Assembly: GCA_937922925.1 (NCBI GenBank)
Contig: CALAKU010000071.1
Coordinates: forward strand, 1 to 33,868
Length of the DNA: 33,868 nt
Direction: 5' to 3'
Source: an uncultured Arenicella sp.
GTDB lineage: Bacteria; Pseudomonadota; Gammaproteobacteria; Arenicellales; Arenicellaceae
Part shown: positions 10,058 through 19,677 of the stretch, piece by piece
How the letters are laid out: every line of letters begins with the position of its first letter
How positions within the stretch are numbered: the first letter of the stretch is position 1
The notes under the pieces: generated by a model
Told to the model about the DNA's origin: nothing
Database searches by the model: none
The model's input: only the letters and a program-made list of their open reading frames with translations
Program-made: the position numbers and the translations under genes

Positions 10058-13000
10058 ATGATCGAATGGTTCGCTCGCAATCCCGTCGCCGCCAACCTAT
10101 TGATGGTGACGATTGTTATCGTCGGCGTGCTTTCCGCCTGGCGCTCCATCCCGCTTGAGGTATTCCCAAGTTTTGAGCTTGATCAGGTTCGAGTAACCAC
10201 GGCATCTCGTGGTGCCACTCCAAAATCAGTTGAAGAAGGCATCACCAATCGTATTGAGGAAACCATTTATACTATTGAGGGCGTTGGCAAGTTAACCTCG
10301 CGATCGTCTGAAGGCCTCTCAACCGTGATCGCCGAAGTCGATGAAGGCTACGACAAGCGGGTCATTTTAAACAACATCAAACTCAAGGTAGACGCGCTCA
10401 ATACGCTGCCATCCAATGCCGAAAATTCGGTGGTGTCTTTGGTTAGTCGAAACGAGGGCGTGATACAAGTCGCCGTTCTTGGTGACGTTGACCAAAAAAC
10501 GCTTAGGCTGAGCGCCGACAAAGTGCGCGACGCCCTATTGGCCAAACCGTCGATAACCCTCGTCGATTTATTGGGCGTCAGCGATTATGAAATGAGCGTC
10601 GAAGTTGCTCCGACAGTCTTAGAAAGTTACGGCTTAAGCCTCGCTGACATCTCGCAAGCCATTCGCCTTGGGTCAGCCGATATTTCGGCGGGCAACATCC
10701 GCACGCAAAGCGGCGATGTATTGGTGAGAACTAATGGGCAAGCCTATAGCCAAAGCGATTTCGCCAGCATTCCCGTGATCACTCAACGTGGTGCCGACCC
10801 AGTCTTACTTGGTGACATCGCTACGATAGTTGATGGCTTTGAGGATCAACCGCTGGAGACGGTCTTTAATGGCAAGCCCGCGATCATGATGGACGTGACT
10901 CGAACTGGCCAACAATCGTCTATTGAGATCGCCAAAGAAGTGCGAGAGTACATTGATGAATTCAATCAAAGCAGCACTGGCGAAATACGGCTTGAATACT
11001 GGGACGACGATTCTAAGATCGTCAAATCAAGGCTGCAAACACTGATTAATAGCGGCATTTACGGCAGTATCTTGGTGCTGTTGGTGTTGTCGTTATTTCT
11101 AAGGCCGGCAGTGGCATTTTGGGTTTTTCTTGGTGTGCCAGTCAGTTTTATGGGGGCCTTTATTTTTATGCCCTTCGTTGGCGGCACCTTTAACATTATG
11201 GCTTTGTTCGCCTTTATCACCGTGCTTGGTATCGTCGTCGACGACGCCATTGTTACCGGCGAAAACATCTATCGAAAAACTCGAGAGGGAATGGACCCTT
11301 TACAAGCCTCGATTGTCGGCACTAAGGAAATCGCACTCCCGGTTACCTTTGGAATTTTAACCACGGTCGTTGCCTTTTTACCAATGACCGACCTCGGTAA
11401 CACGCGTATTGGTTACATCGCGATCCAAATTCCAATTGTGGTGATCCCGGTATTATTAATGTCGTTGGTAGAATCAAAGCTGGTTCTACCTGCGCACTTA
11501 AGCCACGTTAAACCGCGCGACGAAAGCGCCAAATCGGGTTTTCTAAGCCGCATGCAACTCAAGGTCTCACGAGGGTTTGAAGAATCGGTGTTACGTTATT
11601 ATCAGCCGTTCTTAAAACGCTGCCTAAACAACAAACTCGTTAGCCTTGCTATCTTGCTGAGCATTTCAGCAATCATTGTTGCCTTCGCCGCTAATGGCCA
11701 TGTGCGGGCGACGTTCTTTCCCCGGGTCGAAGCCGAGCGGATTGAAGTAACCTTGTCGATGCCCGACACCACCGGCTATCAAACAACCAAACAACATTTG
11801 GAAAACATCGCAGCGCATGTAAGAAACTTGCAAGACAAGTATCGCTCGCCCGCAACGGGTCGCTCAGTAATTCGGCATTACTTTGTACTAGCGGGCTCTG
11901 CCAACGGGAACACCAAACCGAGCATTGGCCAGGTTCAAATTGAACTCATCGGCCCTGAAGAGCGCCACATAGATATTCGCGCTTCGCAAATCACCAACGA
12001 ACTTAAAACACTGGTCGGCGACATTCCGGGCAGCGAGTCGCTGGGTTTTGTCTTCGAGCTTGGTCGCGCTGGCACCCCCATTAATGTGGAATTGTCGGGC
12101 GGCAGTATCGAACAAATGCGAACCCTGGGTACGCGCCTTCGCGACCGATTGAAGACCTTCCCAAATGTATTTGATATCCAAGATAATTTTTCTGGCGGCA
12201 AGGAAGAGCTCAATATCGCTCTCAACGACAAAGCCAAGTCTCTGGGCTTAGATCTAAGTGACGTTGCCAACCAAGTACGTGGCGCTATTTTTGGCTTAGA
12301 AGCACAGCGTATTCAGCGCGGGCGTGAAGAAGTGCGGGTTATGGTGCGCCTGCCCAAAAACGCGCGCTCATCGATTGAAGATTTAGAGAACTTAGATATC
12401 CGTGTCGACCAAGGCCGCCAATCAGTGCCGTTAAGCGATCTTGCGGTAATCACTCCACTAAGCAGCCCTACGACATTACATCGTCTGAATCGAAAATCGA
12501 TTTTAACCGTCACCGCGGATGTCGATAAACGCCGAGCTGACGTGCCGGCTATCATGCGAGATGTGCGCGCCTTTCTAAACGAAGAGCTGGCAAATGAGCC
12601 TACTATCAAATATGAATTTAAGGGCGAGGCCGAAGAGCAAGCCGAAAGCAATGAAGGCTTTAAAACTGGCGGAATTTTGGTATTGATCGCCATTTACGCG
12701 TTGCTTGCAATCCCATTTAAGTCCTACGGCCAACCCTTGATTGTTATGTCGATTATTCCATTCAGCGCGGTCGGCGCGGTACTTGGTCATATCATTACCG
12801 GCTACGATTTATCCATTTTAAGTACCGTGGGTTTGATGGCCTTGATCGGAGTGGTCGTCAACGACAGTTTAGTACTGGTCGACTACATCAATCGAGCGCG
12901 CGCCAAGGGCATGGCTGTTCTGGATGCCGTAATCGCCAGCGGCACCGCTCGCTTTCGGCCAGTCATTCTTACCTCAATAACAACGTTTGCCGGGCTGACT

Positions 13001-13234
13001 CCCTTGCTGCTCGATAACAGCACGCAATCCGAATTTTTAAAGCCCATGGCCATTTCACTTGGCTTTGGTATTGTGTTCGCTACCACGATTACCCTAATCA
13101 TTGTGCCAATTAATTATTTATTAGCGCACAAATTCAAATATGCAACTCAAGACCTCGCCTCACGAGCGTGGCAAAAATGGCTACGTTTTTGGAACGGCGA
13201 AAGCCCACATGCCCAAGCGAGTAAATCATCATGA
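10058..13234 (+). CDS. RND efflux pump subunit, first of three
   Basis: A 1058-residue inner-membrane proton-driven exporter of the hydrophobe/amphiphile RND type. It has the duplicated architecture of TM1, a large periplasmic porter/docking loop, TM2-6, then TM7, a second loop and TM8-12. TM4 has GIVVDDAIVTGENIYR with Asp395-Asp396, matching AcrB Asp407/408. TM11 has RFRPVILTS (Arg965, Thr972), matching AcrB Arg971/Thr978. In TM10 the position of AcrB Lys940 is Asn935, followed by Asp936. The start ATG (MIEWFARNPVAANLL) is firmly set by the two sister proteins. The last codons overlap the second pump gene by four bases. It is closer by eye to the second pump than to the third. Confidence 0.95.
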   Translation: MIEWFARNPVAANLLMVTIVIVGVLSAWRSIPLEVFPSFELDQVRVTTASRGATPKSVEEGITNRIEETIYTIEGVGKLTSRSSEGLSTVIAEVDEGYDKRVILNNIKLKVDALNTLPSNAENSVVSLVSRNEGVIQVAVLGDVDQKTLRLSADKVRDALLAKPSITLVDLLGVSDYEMSVEVAPTVLESYGLSLADISQAIRLGSADISAGNIRTQSGDVLVRTNGQAYSQSDFASIPVITQRGADPVLLGDIATIVDGFEDQPLETVFNGKPAIMMDVTRTGQQSSIEIAKEVREYIDEFNQSSTGEIRLEYWDDDSKIVKSRLQTLINSGIYGSILVLLVLSLFLRPAVAFWVFLGVPVSFMGAFIFMPFVGGTFNIMALFAFITVLGIVVDDAIVTGENIYRKTREGMDPLQASIVGTKEIALPVTFGILTTVVAFLPMTDLGNTRIGYIAIQIPIVVIPVLLMSLVESKLVLPAHLSHVKPRDESAKSGFLSRMQLKVSRGFEESVLRYYQPFLKRCLNNKLVSLAILLSISAIIVAFAANGHVRATFFPRVEAERIEVTLSMPDTTGYQTTKQHLENIAAHVRNLQDKYRSPATGRSVIRHYFVLAGSANGNTKPSIGQVQIELIGPEERHIDIRASQITNELKTLVGDIPGSESLGFVFELGRAGTPINVELSGGSIEQMRTLGTRLRDRLKTFPNVFDIQDNFSGGKEELNIALNDKAKSLGLDLSDVANQVRGAIFGLEAQRIQRGREEVRVMVRLPKNARSSIEDLENLDIRVDQGRQSVPLSDLAVITPLSSPTTLHRLNRKSILTVTADVDKRRADVPAIMRDVRAFLNEELANEPTIKYEFKGEAEEQAESNEGFKTGGILVLIAIYALLAIPFKSYGQPLIVMSIIPFSAVGAVLGHIITGYDLSILSTVGLMALIGVVVNDSLVLVDYINRARAKGMAVLDAVIASGTARFRPVILTSITTFAGLTPLLLDNSTQSEFLKPMAISLGFGIVFATTITLIIVPINYLLAHKFKYATQDLASRAWQKWLRFWNGESPHAQASKSS

Positions 13235-16200
13235 TTGAATGGTTTGCGAAAAACCCTGTGGCCGCCAATCTCTTGATGATTGGTATCGTGCTGGCGGGCA
13301 TTACCTCGGCTGTAAGAGAAGTCCCGGTAGAACTGTTCCCCTCGGATGAGCCCGATAGCATTTCGGTACGGACCGAATTCCGAGGCGCGACACCACAGAA
13401 CGTCGAAGAAGGCATTACCCTTCGAGTTGAAGAAGCGATCGCCGATATCGAAGGCATTGAAGAGATTGTCTCGCGCTCCAGCGAGGGTAGCTCGTCAGTC
13501 GTTATTGAAATAAACGAAGGTTATGCAGCGCGGGACATTCTTGACGATGTGAAAGTCAGAGTCGACGCGCTCAGCACTCTGCCAGTTGAAGCCGAAAAGC
13601 CGGTAATTGCCTTAAATTCGAGGGAGCGTTCAGTCTTAGATGTGGCTCTGGAAGCCAATAGCGACGTCGACCAACAAACCATGCGTTTATTGGCTGAGAA
13701 ATTCCGTGAAAGCCTATTAACCCAAAGCCAAATCACTACGGTTAGGATCACAGGCGTCCCAAGTTATCAAATGAACGTCAATGTGTCCCCCGAGACATTG
13801 AACCGTTATGGCCTCACTCTTGCCGACATTGGCCGCGCCATTCGAGATGGCGCGAGTGATGTTTCTGCCGGGACGATTCAATCATCGGCTGGAGATATCT
13901 TAGTGCGCAGCAGCGGCCAAGCTTACTCCGCTAGCGAGTTTGAGCAAATCCCAGTACTGAGCAGCTTCGAGGGTAAACCCGTAACCTTGGGCGAAATCGC
14001 CTCAATTGACGACGGCTTTGAAGAAACCCCAATCATCACTCGCTTTAATGGCAACCCGGCCGTCTTGCTAGAAGTGTTTCGCGTTGGCGAACAAAGCGCA
14101 ATTAAAGTCGCACAACAAACTCACGCAACAATTACCGAGTTCTCTCGCACGATGCCGCCCGGCGTGAGCTTAAATGCGTGGCGAGACAGATCGGTGTATT
14201 TACAAAGCCGAGTGGGCGCCGTTCTTAATAGCGCGCTGTATGGGGGCTTATTGGTAATTGCGCTCTTGTCGTTATTCCTACGGCCCGCCGTTGCGTTTTG
14301 GGTATTTTTGGGTATCCCCGTAAGTTTTATGGGCGCCTTTTTGTTTTTGCCTCAGGTAGATGGCACTTTTAATCTCATCAGCTTATTCGCGTTTATATTA
14401 GTACTCGGGATTGTCGTCGACGACGCGATTGTCACCGGCGAAAACATATATCGGAAAATTCGCGAAGGCATGGACCCGCATGAGGCGTCCATCGTTGGCA
14501 CACGTGAAATCGCGGTACCTGTGACTTTCGGAGTCATTACCACAGCCGTCGCCTTTGTGCCGCTGCTGTTTATGGAAGGCACGCGCTTTGCCTTTATCGC
14601 CAGCCAAATGCCCATCGTTGTAATACCAGTGCTGTTGATGTCCTTAGTCGAATCAAAACTGGTGTTGCCCTCACATATGAGCCATGTATCACCTCGCTCT
14701 CAATCAGAACCGCTTAATTGGTTTGGGCGAACTCAGCAAAAAATCTCGAGATCACTTGAGCATTTCGTTGAGCGCTTTTATCGGCCTTTTCTTAAACGGT
14801 GTTTAAATAATCGGATTATTACGATTGTATCGCTGGTGGCTTTTTCTTTGATTGTTGTTGCCGCACTGGGCTATGGCCAAATCAAGGTCAGCCAATTCCC
14901 GCGCATACAAGGCGACTCAGTGCGCGTGGACTTGATCATGCCCGAATCAACCGGCATCGCGACTACGCAAAAGCATATTCAGACCATCGTTAAACACTTT
15001 CAAGACGTTCAACAAAAGTATGTTGATCCGAAGACCGGCCAGAGCGTAATCAAACATATTTTGTCCTCGGCGGGTACTCAAGGTGGCACAACCAGCCCAA
15101 ATGTAGGCCGAGTTACGGCCGAACTACAGACCGCAACAGAGCGCGTTATTGATGTGTCGGCCAACCAATTATCGCGTGAACTCCGCCAACGTATCGGGCA
15201 AATACCCGGCGCTCAATCATTGAGTTATCGTTCGTTTTTTGGCCGTTTTGTACCACCAATCAATATCGTTCTCAAAGGCGAGCGTGGCCCACATACGGTG
15301 CAACTCATTGATGAGCTAAAAACCAAACTTAATGGCTACCCCGGTGTTTACGATGTTCAAGACAATTTCACTGGCGGTAAAGAAGAATTCACTCTCAAGC
15401 TTAAACCCCGAGCCTACTCGCTGGGTTTTCGTTTGCGTGATGTTGCTGACCAAGTGCGATTTGCCGTGTTTGGATTTCAGGCGCAACGCATTCAACGCAA
15501 TCGCAACGAACTGCGCGTCATGGTGCGATATCCGCTCGAGAATCGTTCATCGATAAGCGATTTGAATCGTCTATCGATTCAAGTTCCGGGTACTCAAGAA
15601 GTGGTTTTACTATCTGAAATTGCCGAGATTATTCCGGCGGAAAGCCCAACGACACTTTATCGTACCGACCGCGACTCGGTGGTGAATGTATTAGCCGATA
15701 TGGACGAGGACGTTGCCGACGGTAATCTAATTATCCAAGAGCTAGACCAAACCTTGGCGCAAATGAAACAACGCTTTCCAGATTTTAGTTATGAGTTCGA
15801 CGGCGATGCAAAAGACGCACAAGAATCCAACGCGCGGCTGGGGTTGGGAATTGTATTGGTGTTAGCCGCCATTTACGCCCTACTGGCAATCCCATTCAAA
15901 TCCTATGCTCAACCCTTGGTGGTCATGTCGGTTATTCCATTTGGACTCATTGGCGCGGTTGTTGGCCATGTCGTCACTGGCCAAATCCTGACCTCCCTGA
16001 GCATGTTTGGCATGCTGGCGCTGATCGGCGTAATGGTGAACGACAGCTTGGTGTTAGTTGACTACATTAATAAGCGCCGGGCTCGCGGGGTTGAATTAAT
16101 GGATGCCGTGATTAACTCGGCGTGCATTCGCTTTCGGCCAGTGATTCTAACGTCGATTACTACCTTTGCTGGCCTTGGCCCGATTCTATTGGACGAATCG

Positions 16201-16398
16201 CAACAAGCTAAATGGCTGAAGCCCATGGCCACGTCGTTGGGTTTTGGTATTATTTTTGCGACCATCATCACGTTAATTATGGTGCCGGTCATTTATGTCC
16301 TTGGCCGTCAGTTCAAGTACGCAGCGCGCGATGTGCTCAAGCGCACTTGGCATTTTTGGCTGGCGTTTTGGAACAAAGAAGATGCGAAACAAGCGTAA
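13231..16398 (+). CDS. RND efflux pump subunit, second of three
   Basis: A full-length 1055-residue RND pump that begins MIEWFAKNPVAANLL. The TM4 acid pair is Asp397-Asp398 in GIVVDDAIVTGENIYR. TM10 has GVMVNDSLVLVDYIN with Asn937-Asp938 in place of the AcrB Lys-Asn. TM11 keeps RFRPVILTS. The first porter loop shares RGATPQNVEEGITLRVEEAI with pump one (RGATP..VEEGIT.R.EE), and the second loop has the shared FGFQAQRIQRNRNELRVMVRYP. Translation is coupled to pump one through an ATGA overlap. Nothing is truncated, and all parts expected of an active subunit are present. It may form mixed trimers with its neighbours as MdtB and MdtC do; this is inference. Confidence 0.95.
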   Translation: MIEWFAKNPVAANLLMIGIVLAGITSAVREVPVELFPSDEPDSISVRTEFRGATPQNVEEGITLRVEEAIADIEGIEEIVSRSSEGSSSVVIEINEGYAARDILDDVKVRVDALSTLPVEAEKPVIALNSRERSVLDVALEANSDVDQQTMRLLAEKFRESLLTQSQITTVRITGVPSYQMNVNVSPETLNRYGLTLADIGRAIRDGASDVSAGTIQSSAGDILVRSSGQAYSASEFEQIPVLSSFEGKPVTLGEIASIDDGFEETPIITRFNGNPAVLLEVFRVGEQSAIKVAQQTHATITEFSRTMPPGVSLNAWRDRSVYLQSRVGAVLNSALYGGLLVIALLSLFLRPAVAFWVFLGIPVSFMGAFLFLPQVDGTFNLISLFAFILVLGIVVDDAIVTGENIYRKIREGMDPHEASIVGTREIAVPVTFGVITTAVAFVPLLFMEGTRFAFIASQMPIVVIPVLLMSLVESKLVLPSHMSHVSPRSQSEPLNWFGRTQQKISRSLEHFVERFYRPFLKRCLNNRIITIVSLVAFSLIVVAALGYGQIKVSQFPRIQGDSVRVDLIMPESTGIATTQKHIQTIVKHFQDVQQKYVDPKTGQSVIKHILSSAGTQGGTTSPNVGRVTAELQTATERVIDVSANQLSRELRQRIGQIPGAQSLSYRSFFGRFVPPINIVLKGERGPHTVQLIDELKTKLNGYPGVYDVQDNFTGGKEEFTLKLKPRAYSLGFRLRDVADQVRFAVFGFQAQRIQRNRNELRVMVRYPLENRSSISDLNRLSIQVPGTQEVVLLSEIAEIIPAESPTTLYRTDRDSVVNVLADMDEDVADGNLIIQELDQTLAQMKQRFPDFSYEFDGDAKDAQESNARLGLGIVLVLAAIYALLAIPFKSYAQPLVVMSVIPFGLIGAVVGHVVTGQILTSLSMFGMLALIGVMVNDSLVLVDYINKRRARGVELMDAVINSACIRFRPVILTSITTFAGLGPILLDESQQAKWLKPMATSLGFGIIFATIITLIMVPVIYVLGRQFKYAARDVLKRTWHFWLAFWNKEDAKQA

Positions 16399-16412
16399 GT
16401 CGATTAATGAGC

Positions 16413-16417
16413 GGAGG
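16413..16417 (+). promoter_or_regulatory. Strong ribosome binding site of the third RND pump
   Basis: GGAGG lies eight bases before the ATG at 16426. The first two pump genes have only weak sites or depend on coupling, so the third may be translated independently and at a different level. Confidence 0.75.
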
Positions 16418-16425
16418 CAGAGCAA

Positions 16426-19400
16426 ATGATTGAATGGTTTGCACGCAATCATGTGGCCGCCAATTTGTTGATGGCGTCTATTTTGTTGCTGGGTATTTTT
16501 GCCGTTAAACGAGATATTGCACTGGAGCTGTTGCCCGATTTCCAATTGGGCATTGTCAATATTGTCACCGTTTTGCCGGGCGGCAACCCACAGACCATCG
16601 AATCAACGGTAACCACTCGTATTGAAGAAGCCATCGCCGATATCGAAGGAATCAAGAAGGTTAATTCTCGCTCAATCGAGGGCTTTTCAAATATCTTCGT
16701 CGAAATTCAAGCAGGCTATGACGAACTCAACATTCTGAGCGACGTTAAGAATCGAGTTGACGGGCTGAATACCCTACCAGCAGATGCAGAGCGCCCGATT
16801 ATAGAGCTCGCCGAAGTACCGATTCAGGTCATGGGCGTTGTTGTTTATGGCGACGTTGGATACGACCTGTTGTTCGATACGGTCTCCAACTTGCGCGAAT
16901 CTTTATTGCAGGTGAACGGCGTTACGCAAGTCGGTGAAATTCAAGCGCCAAGCCGCGAAATCTCAATCGAAGTCGCCCCCGAAGTACTACGTCAGTACAA
17001 CCTTTCTATCTCGGACATCGCGCAAGCAATCCAGCGCAACGCAGTTGACATCTCGGCTGGCAACTTGCGCACCATCGATGGCGATATTTTGCTGCGAACT
17101 AATGGCCAAGCCTATGTGCAAAAAGACTTTGAAGCGATCCCCGTAGCCAACTCGGGAGATGCGGTTTTAACGCTCAAAGACGTTGCTCGTGTGGTTGACG
17201 GCTATGAGCTGCTAAAAGTTGAAACCCAATACAATGGCTTACCTGCCATCTCATTAGAGGTTTATCGTATTGGCAAGCAAAACACCTTAGAAGTGGCCGA
17301 TAAAGTACTCGCCTTTATGGACGACTATCGCCAAACATTGCCCGAGGGAATTTATTTAGGCAACTACGGTAATACCGCTGAGGTTGTACAAGACCGATTA
17401 TCCACCTTGATCAATAGCGCCATCCAAGGCGGATTGTTGGTGCTAATTTTATTATCACTGTTCTTGCGCCCAGCCGTTGCGTTTTGGGTCGGCATTGGCA
17501 TTCCCGTTTGTTTTCTGGGCGGCTTGGCGGTAATGCCGCTCTTAGGCCTCAGCCTGAATATGTTTACGATGTTCGCCTTTCTACTGGTGCTTGGAATCGT
17601 CGTCGACGACGCCATCGTGACCGGAGAAAACATATATCGGCATCAACGCTTGGGCATGCCCCCAGCTGAGGCGGCTTTATTTGGCACCAAAGAAGTCGCC
17701 ATTCCAGTTACCTTTGGCGTGATCACAACCATGGTGGCATTCGCGCCTTTATTGTTAGTGCAAGGCCAAGTGGCCAATATCGCCAAACAGATCCCCTTGG
17801 TCGTGATACCAGTGCTCGCGTTTTCTTTAGTCGAATCCAAGTTGATACTGCCAGCGCATATGTCCTCTGTTAAGCCTCGCGATGAAAGCAACATTAAAGG
17901 GCTGGCTCGGCTGCAACAAAATTTTTCGCGCGGTTTTGAAAATGCCATATTGCGAGTCTACCGCCCGTTTTTAGAGCAATGCATTCGCAATAAAACGATC
18001 ACCTTAACCACCGCCATTTGCGTTTTCGCCATCACCATAGCGTCAATGAATTTTGGCTGGTTGCGCGTGACTTTTTTCCCGGAGTTCGAAGACAACGCAG
18101 TCTACATCCAACTCTCTATGCCGCCAACAACGTCTTATGAGACGACCAAAAAACAAGTTGTTCGTATTGTCGATGTCGCCAATGCCTTATCGAAAAGCGA
18201 GCAATACACCAACCCCGAAACCGGCGACTCCTATTTTCGCTACATGGTGTCGGTAGCGGGTTTAACCTTTGGCCCCACAGGCGTAACTTTTGGCAACAAT
18301 AAAGGCGTGGTGTTCATCGAATTCGTACAAGGCAAAAACGGTTTACCGCCCGGGCTCTCCTTACGAACAGTGCGGGAGCAGTTACGCCAGGGGATTGGCG
18401 AAATTCCGGGCGCAGAAAAACTTAGCCTTACCTCAACCTTTGGCGATTTTGGTAAGCCGATCTCAGTGTCCGTTTTCGGCACTAACGAAGAGCGCTTAAG
18501 AGTAGTCACCGAAAAAATACGCACGCATTTGAAAGCCTACCCCGGTGTCTTTGACATTCAAGATACCTTGCTCAGCGGCAAAGAAGAAATTGAGATGCAG
18601 TTAACGCCACTCGCCAGCACGCTTGGCTTGTCACAAGGTGATGTCGCGGCACAGGTTAGACAAGCCCTGTTTGGCTTTGAAGCTCAACGCATTCAACGCG
18701 GCTACGACGATATAAAAGTGATGGTGCGTTATCCCGAGAGTGCGCGCTCTTCGATTAACGACGTTAGAAATATCCCAATTCAAACGCCGAGAAGTAACGA
18801 GACGATACCGCTGTATGAACTCGCCAATTTGTCGCCAACTCAAGCACCTAGTGCGATTTACCGAGAAGACTTACAGCGCCTCGTTACCATCAATGCCGAC
18901 ATCGATTCGCAAAACAACGATCTCAAAGCCATTCGAGATGACTTGCAAACGTTTTTAGAAGACTTGTTTAACTACGAACCTGAATTGAGCTTTAAACAAT
19001 CGGGCCAAGCTGAAACACAATCAGAAACGGTGGTCAGTTTCTTACTCGGCTTTGTGCTTGTTATTGTTTCGATTTACGCGCTGCTGGCGATTCCGTTTAA
19101 GTCGTTTGGTCAACCGTTTGTAGTGATGTCAATTATCCCACTGGCGATTGTGGGTTCGATCATTGGCCACTATGTCATGGGCTTAGGCTTTTCCATGTTA
19201 AGCATTATGGGCATGCTCGGCCTGACCGGCATTGTCGTTAATGACAGCTTGGTTCTGGTCGACTATATAAACAAAAAGCGCAATGAAGGCATGAGTGTCA
19301 TGGATGCGGTTCTCACCGCCGGTGAGACTCGTTTCCGCCCAGTCATCCTAACCTCGCTCACCACCTTTGTTGGCCTGCTGCCACTAATGCTCAATAAAAG

Positions 19401-19596
19401 CACTCAAGCCCAAGCACTGATTCCAATGGCGGTATCGCTAGGTTTTGGAATCATGTTTGCAACCTTGATTACCTTGGTGATCACACCGGTCAATTATTTA
19501 GCCGGCCGACAAATCAAACATGCTTTGATTCGGTTTTTTGGCGTTATCGGCAAATGGTGGAATAAACCAGGTAGCAAAGCGAATAATCCGGCGTAA
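16426..19596 (+). CDS. RND efflux pump subunit, third of three
   Basis: A full-length 1056-residue RND pump, the most divergent of the three. The TM4 pair is Asp394-Asp395 in GIVVDDAIVTGENIYR; TM10 has GIVVNDSLVLVDYIN with Asn939-Asp940; TM11 has RFRPVILTS. The porter domain differs most: GGNPQTIESTVTTRIEEAI replaces RGATP..VEEGIT of the other two, and the stretch after residue 120 (ELAEVPIQVMGVVVYGDV) is unlike them. This hints at a different substrate path or a different place in a mixed trimer. It has its own strong ribosome site and ends the operon; the convergent ankyrin gene stops 81 bases further on. Confidence 0.95.
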   Translation: MIEWFARNHVAANLLMASILLLGIFAVKRDIALELLPDFQLGIVNIVTVLPGGNPQTIESTVTTRIEEAIADIEGIKKVNSRSIEGFSNIFVEIQAGYDELNILSDVKNRVDGLNTLPADAERPIIELAEVPIQVMGVVVYGDVGYDLLFDTVSNLRESLLQVNGVTQVGEIQAPSREISIEVAPEVLRQYNLSISDIAQAIQRNAVDISAGNLRTIDGDILLRTNGQAYVQKDFEAIPVANSGDAVLTLKDVARVVDGYELLKVETQYNGLPAISLEVYRIGKQNTLEVADKVLAFMDDYRQTLPEGIYLGNYGNTAEVVQDRLSTLINSAIQGGLLVLILLSLFLRPAVAFWVGIGIPVCFLGGLAVMPLLGLSLNMFTMFAFLLVLGIVVDDAIVTGENIYRHQRLGMPPAEAALFGTKEVAIPVTFGVITTMVAFAPLLLVQGQVANIAKQIPLVVIPVLAFSLVESKLILPAHMSSVKPRDESNIKGLARLQQNFSRGFENAILRVYRPFLEQCIRNKTITLTTAICVFAITIASMNFGWLRVTFFPEFEDNAVYIQLSMPPTTSYETTKKQVVRIVDVANALSKSEQYTNPETGDSYFRYMVSVAGLTFGPTGVTFGNNKGVVFIEFVQGKNGLPPGLSLRTVREQLRQGIGEIPGAEKLSLTSTFGDFGKPISVSVFGTNEERLRVVTEKIRTHLKAYPGVFDIQDTLLSGKEEIEMQLTPLASTLGLSQGDVAAQVRQALFGFEAQRIQRGYDDIKVMVRYPESARSSINDVRNIPIQTPRSNETIPLYELANLSPTQAPSAIYREDLQRLVTINADIDSQNNDLKAIRDDLQTFLEDLFNYEPELSFKQSGQAETQSETVVSFLLGFVLVIVSIYALLAIPFKSFGQPFVVMSIIPLAIVGSIIGHYVMGLGFSMLSIMGMLGLTGIVVNDSLVLVDYINKKRNEGMSVMDAVLTAGETRFRPVILTSLTTFVGLLPLMLNKSTQAQALIPMAVSLGFGIMFATLITLVITPVNYLAGRQIKHALIRFFGVIGKWWNKPGSKANNPA

Positions 19597-19623
19597 TAGG
19601 CTCTATTGAAATTTCCCCTCGCG

Positions 19624-19639
19624 CTCTACTCGGTTAGAG
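19624..19639 (+). terminator. Weak hairpin between convergent genes
   Basis: CTCTA (19624-19628) and TAGAG (19635-19639) pair around a six-base loop, 28 bases after the third pump stop. The stem is short and no clean T-run follows, so it may not terminate transcription alone. Confidence 0.2.
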
Positions 19640-19677
19640 AAGATTGCGATTTTGCTCGGGTTTGATCTTGATTTGGC

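Noticed and set aside
12313-12693. 126-codon frame antisense to the first RND pump
   Set aside because: Sits inside the conserved pump gene; similar antisense frames occur along all three pumps because of shared codon bias.
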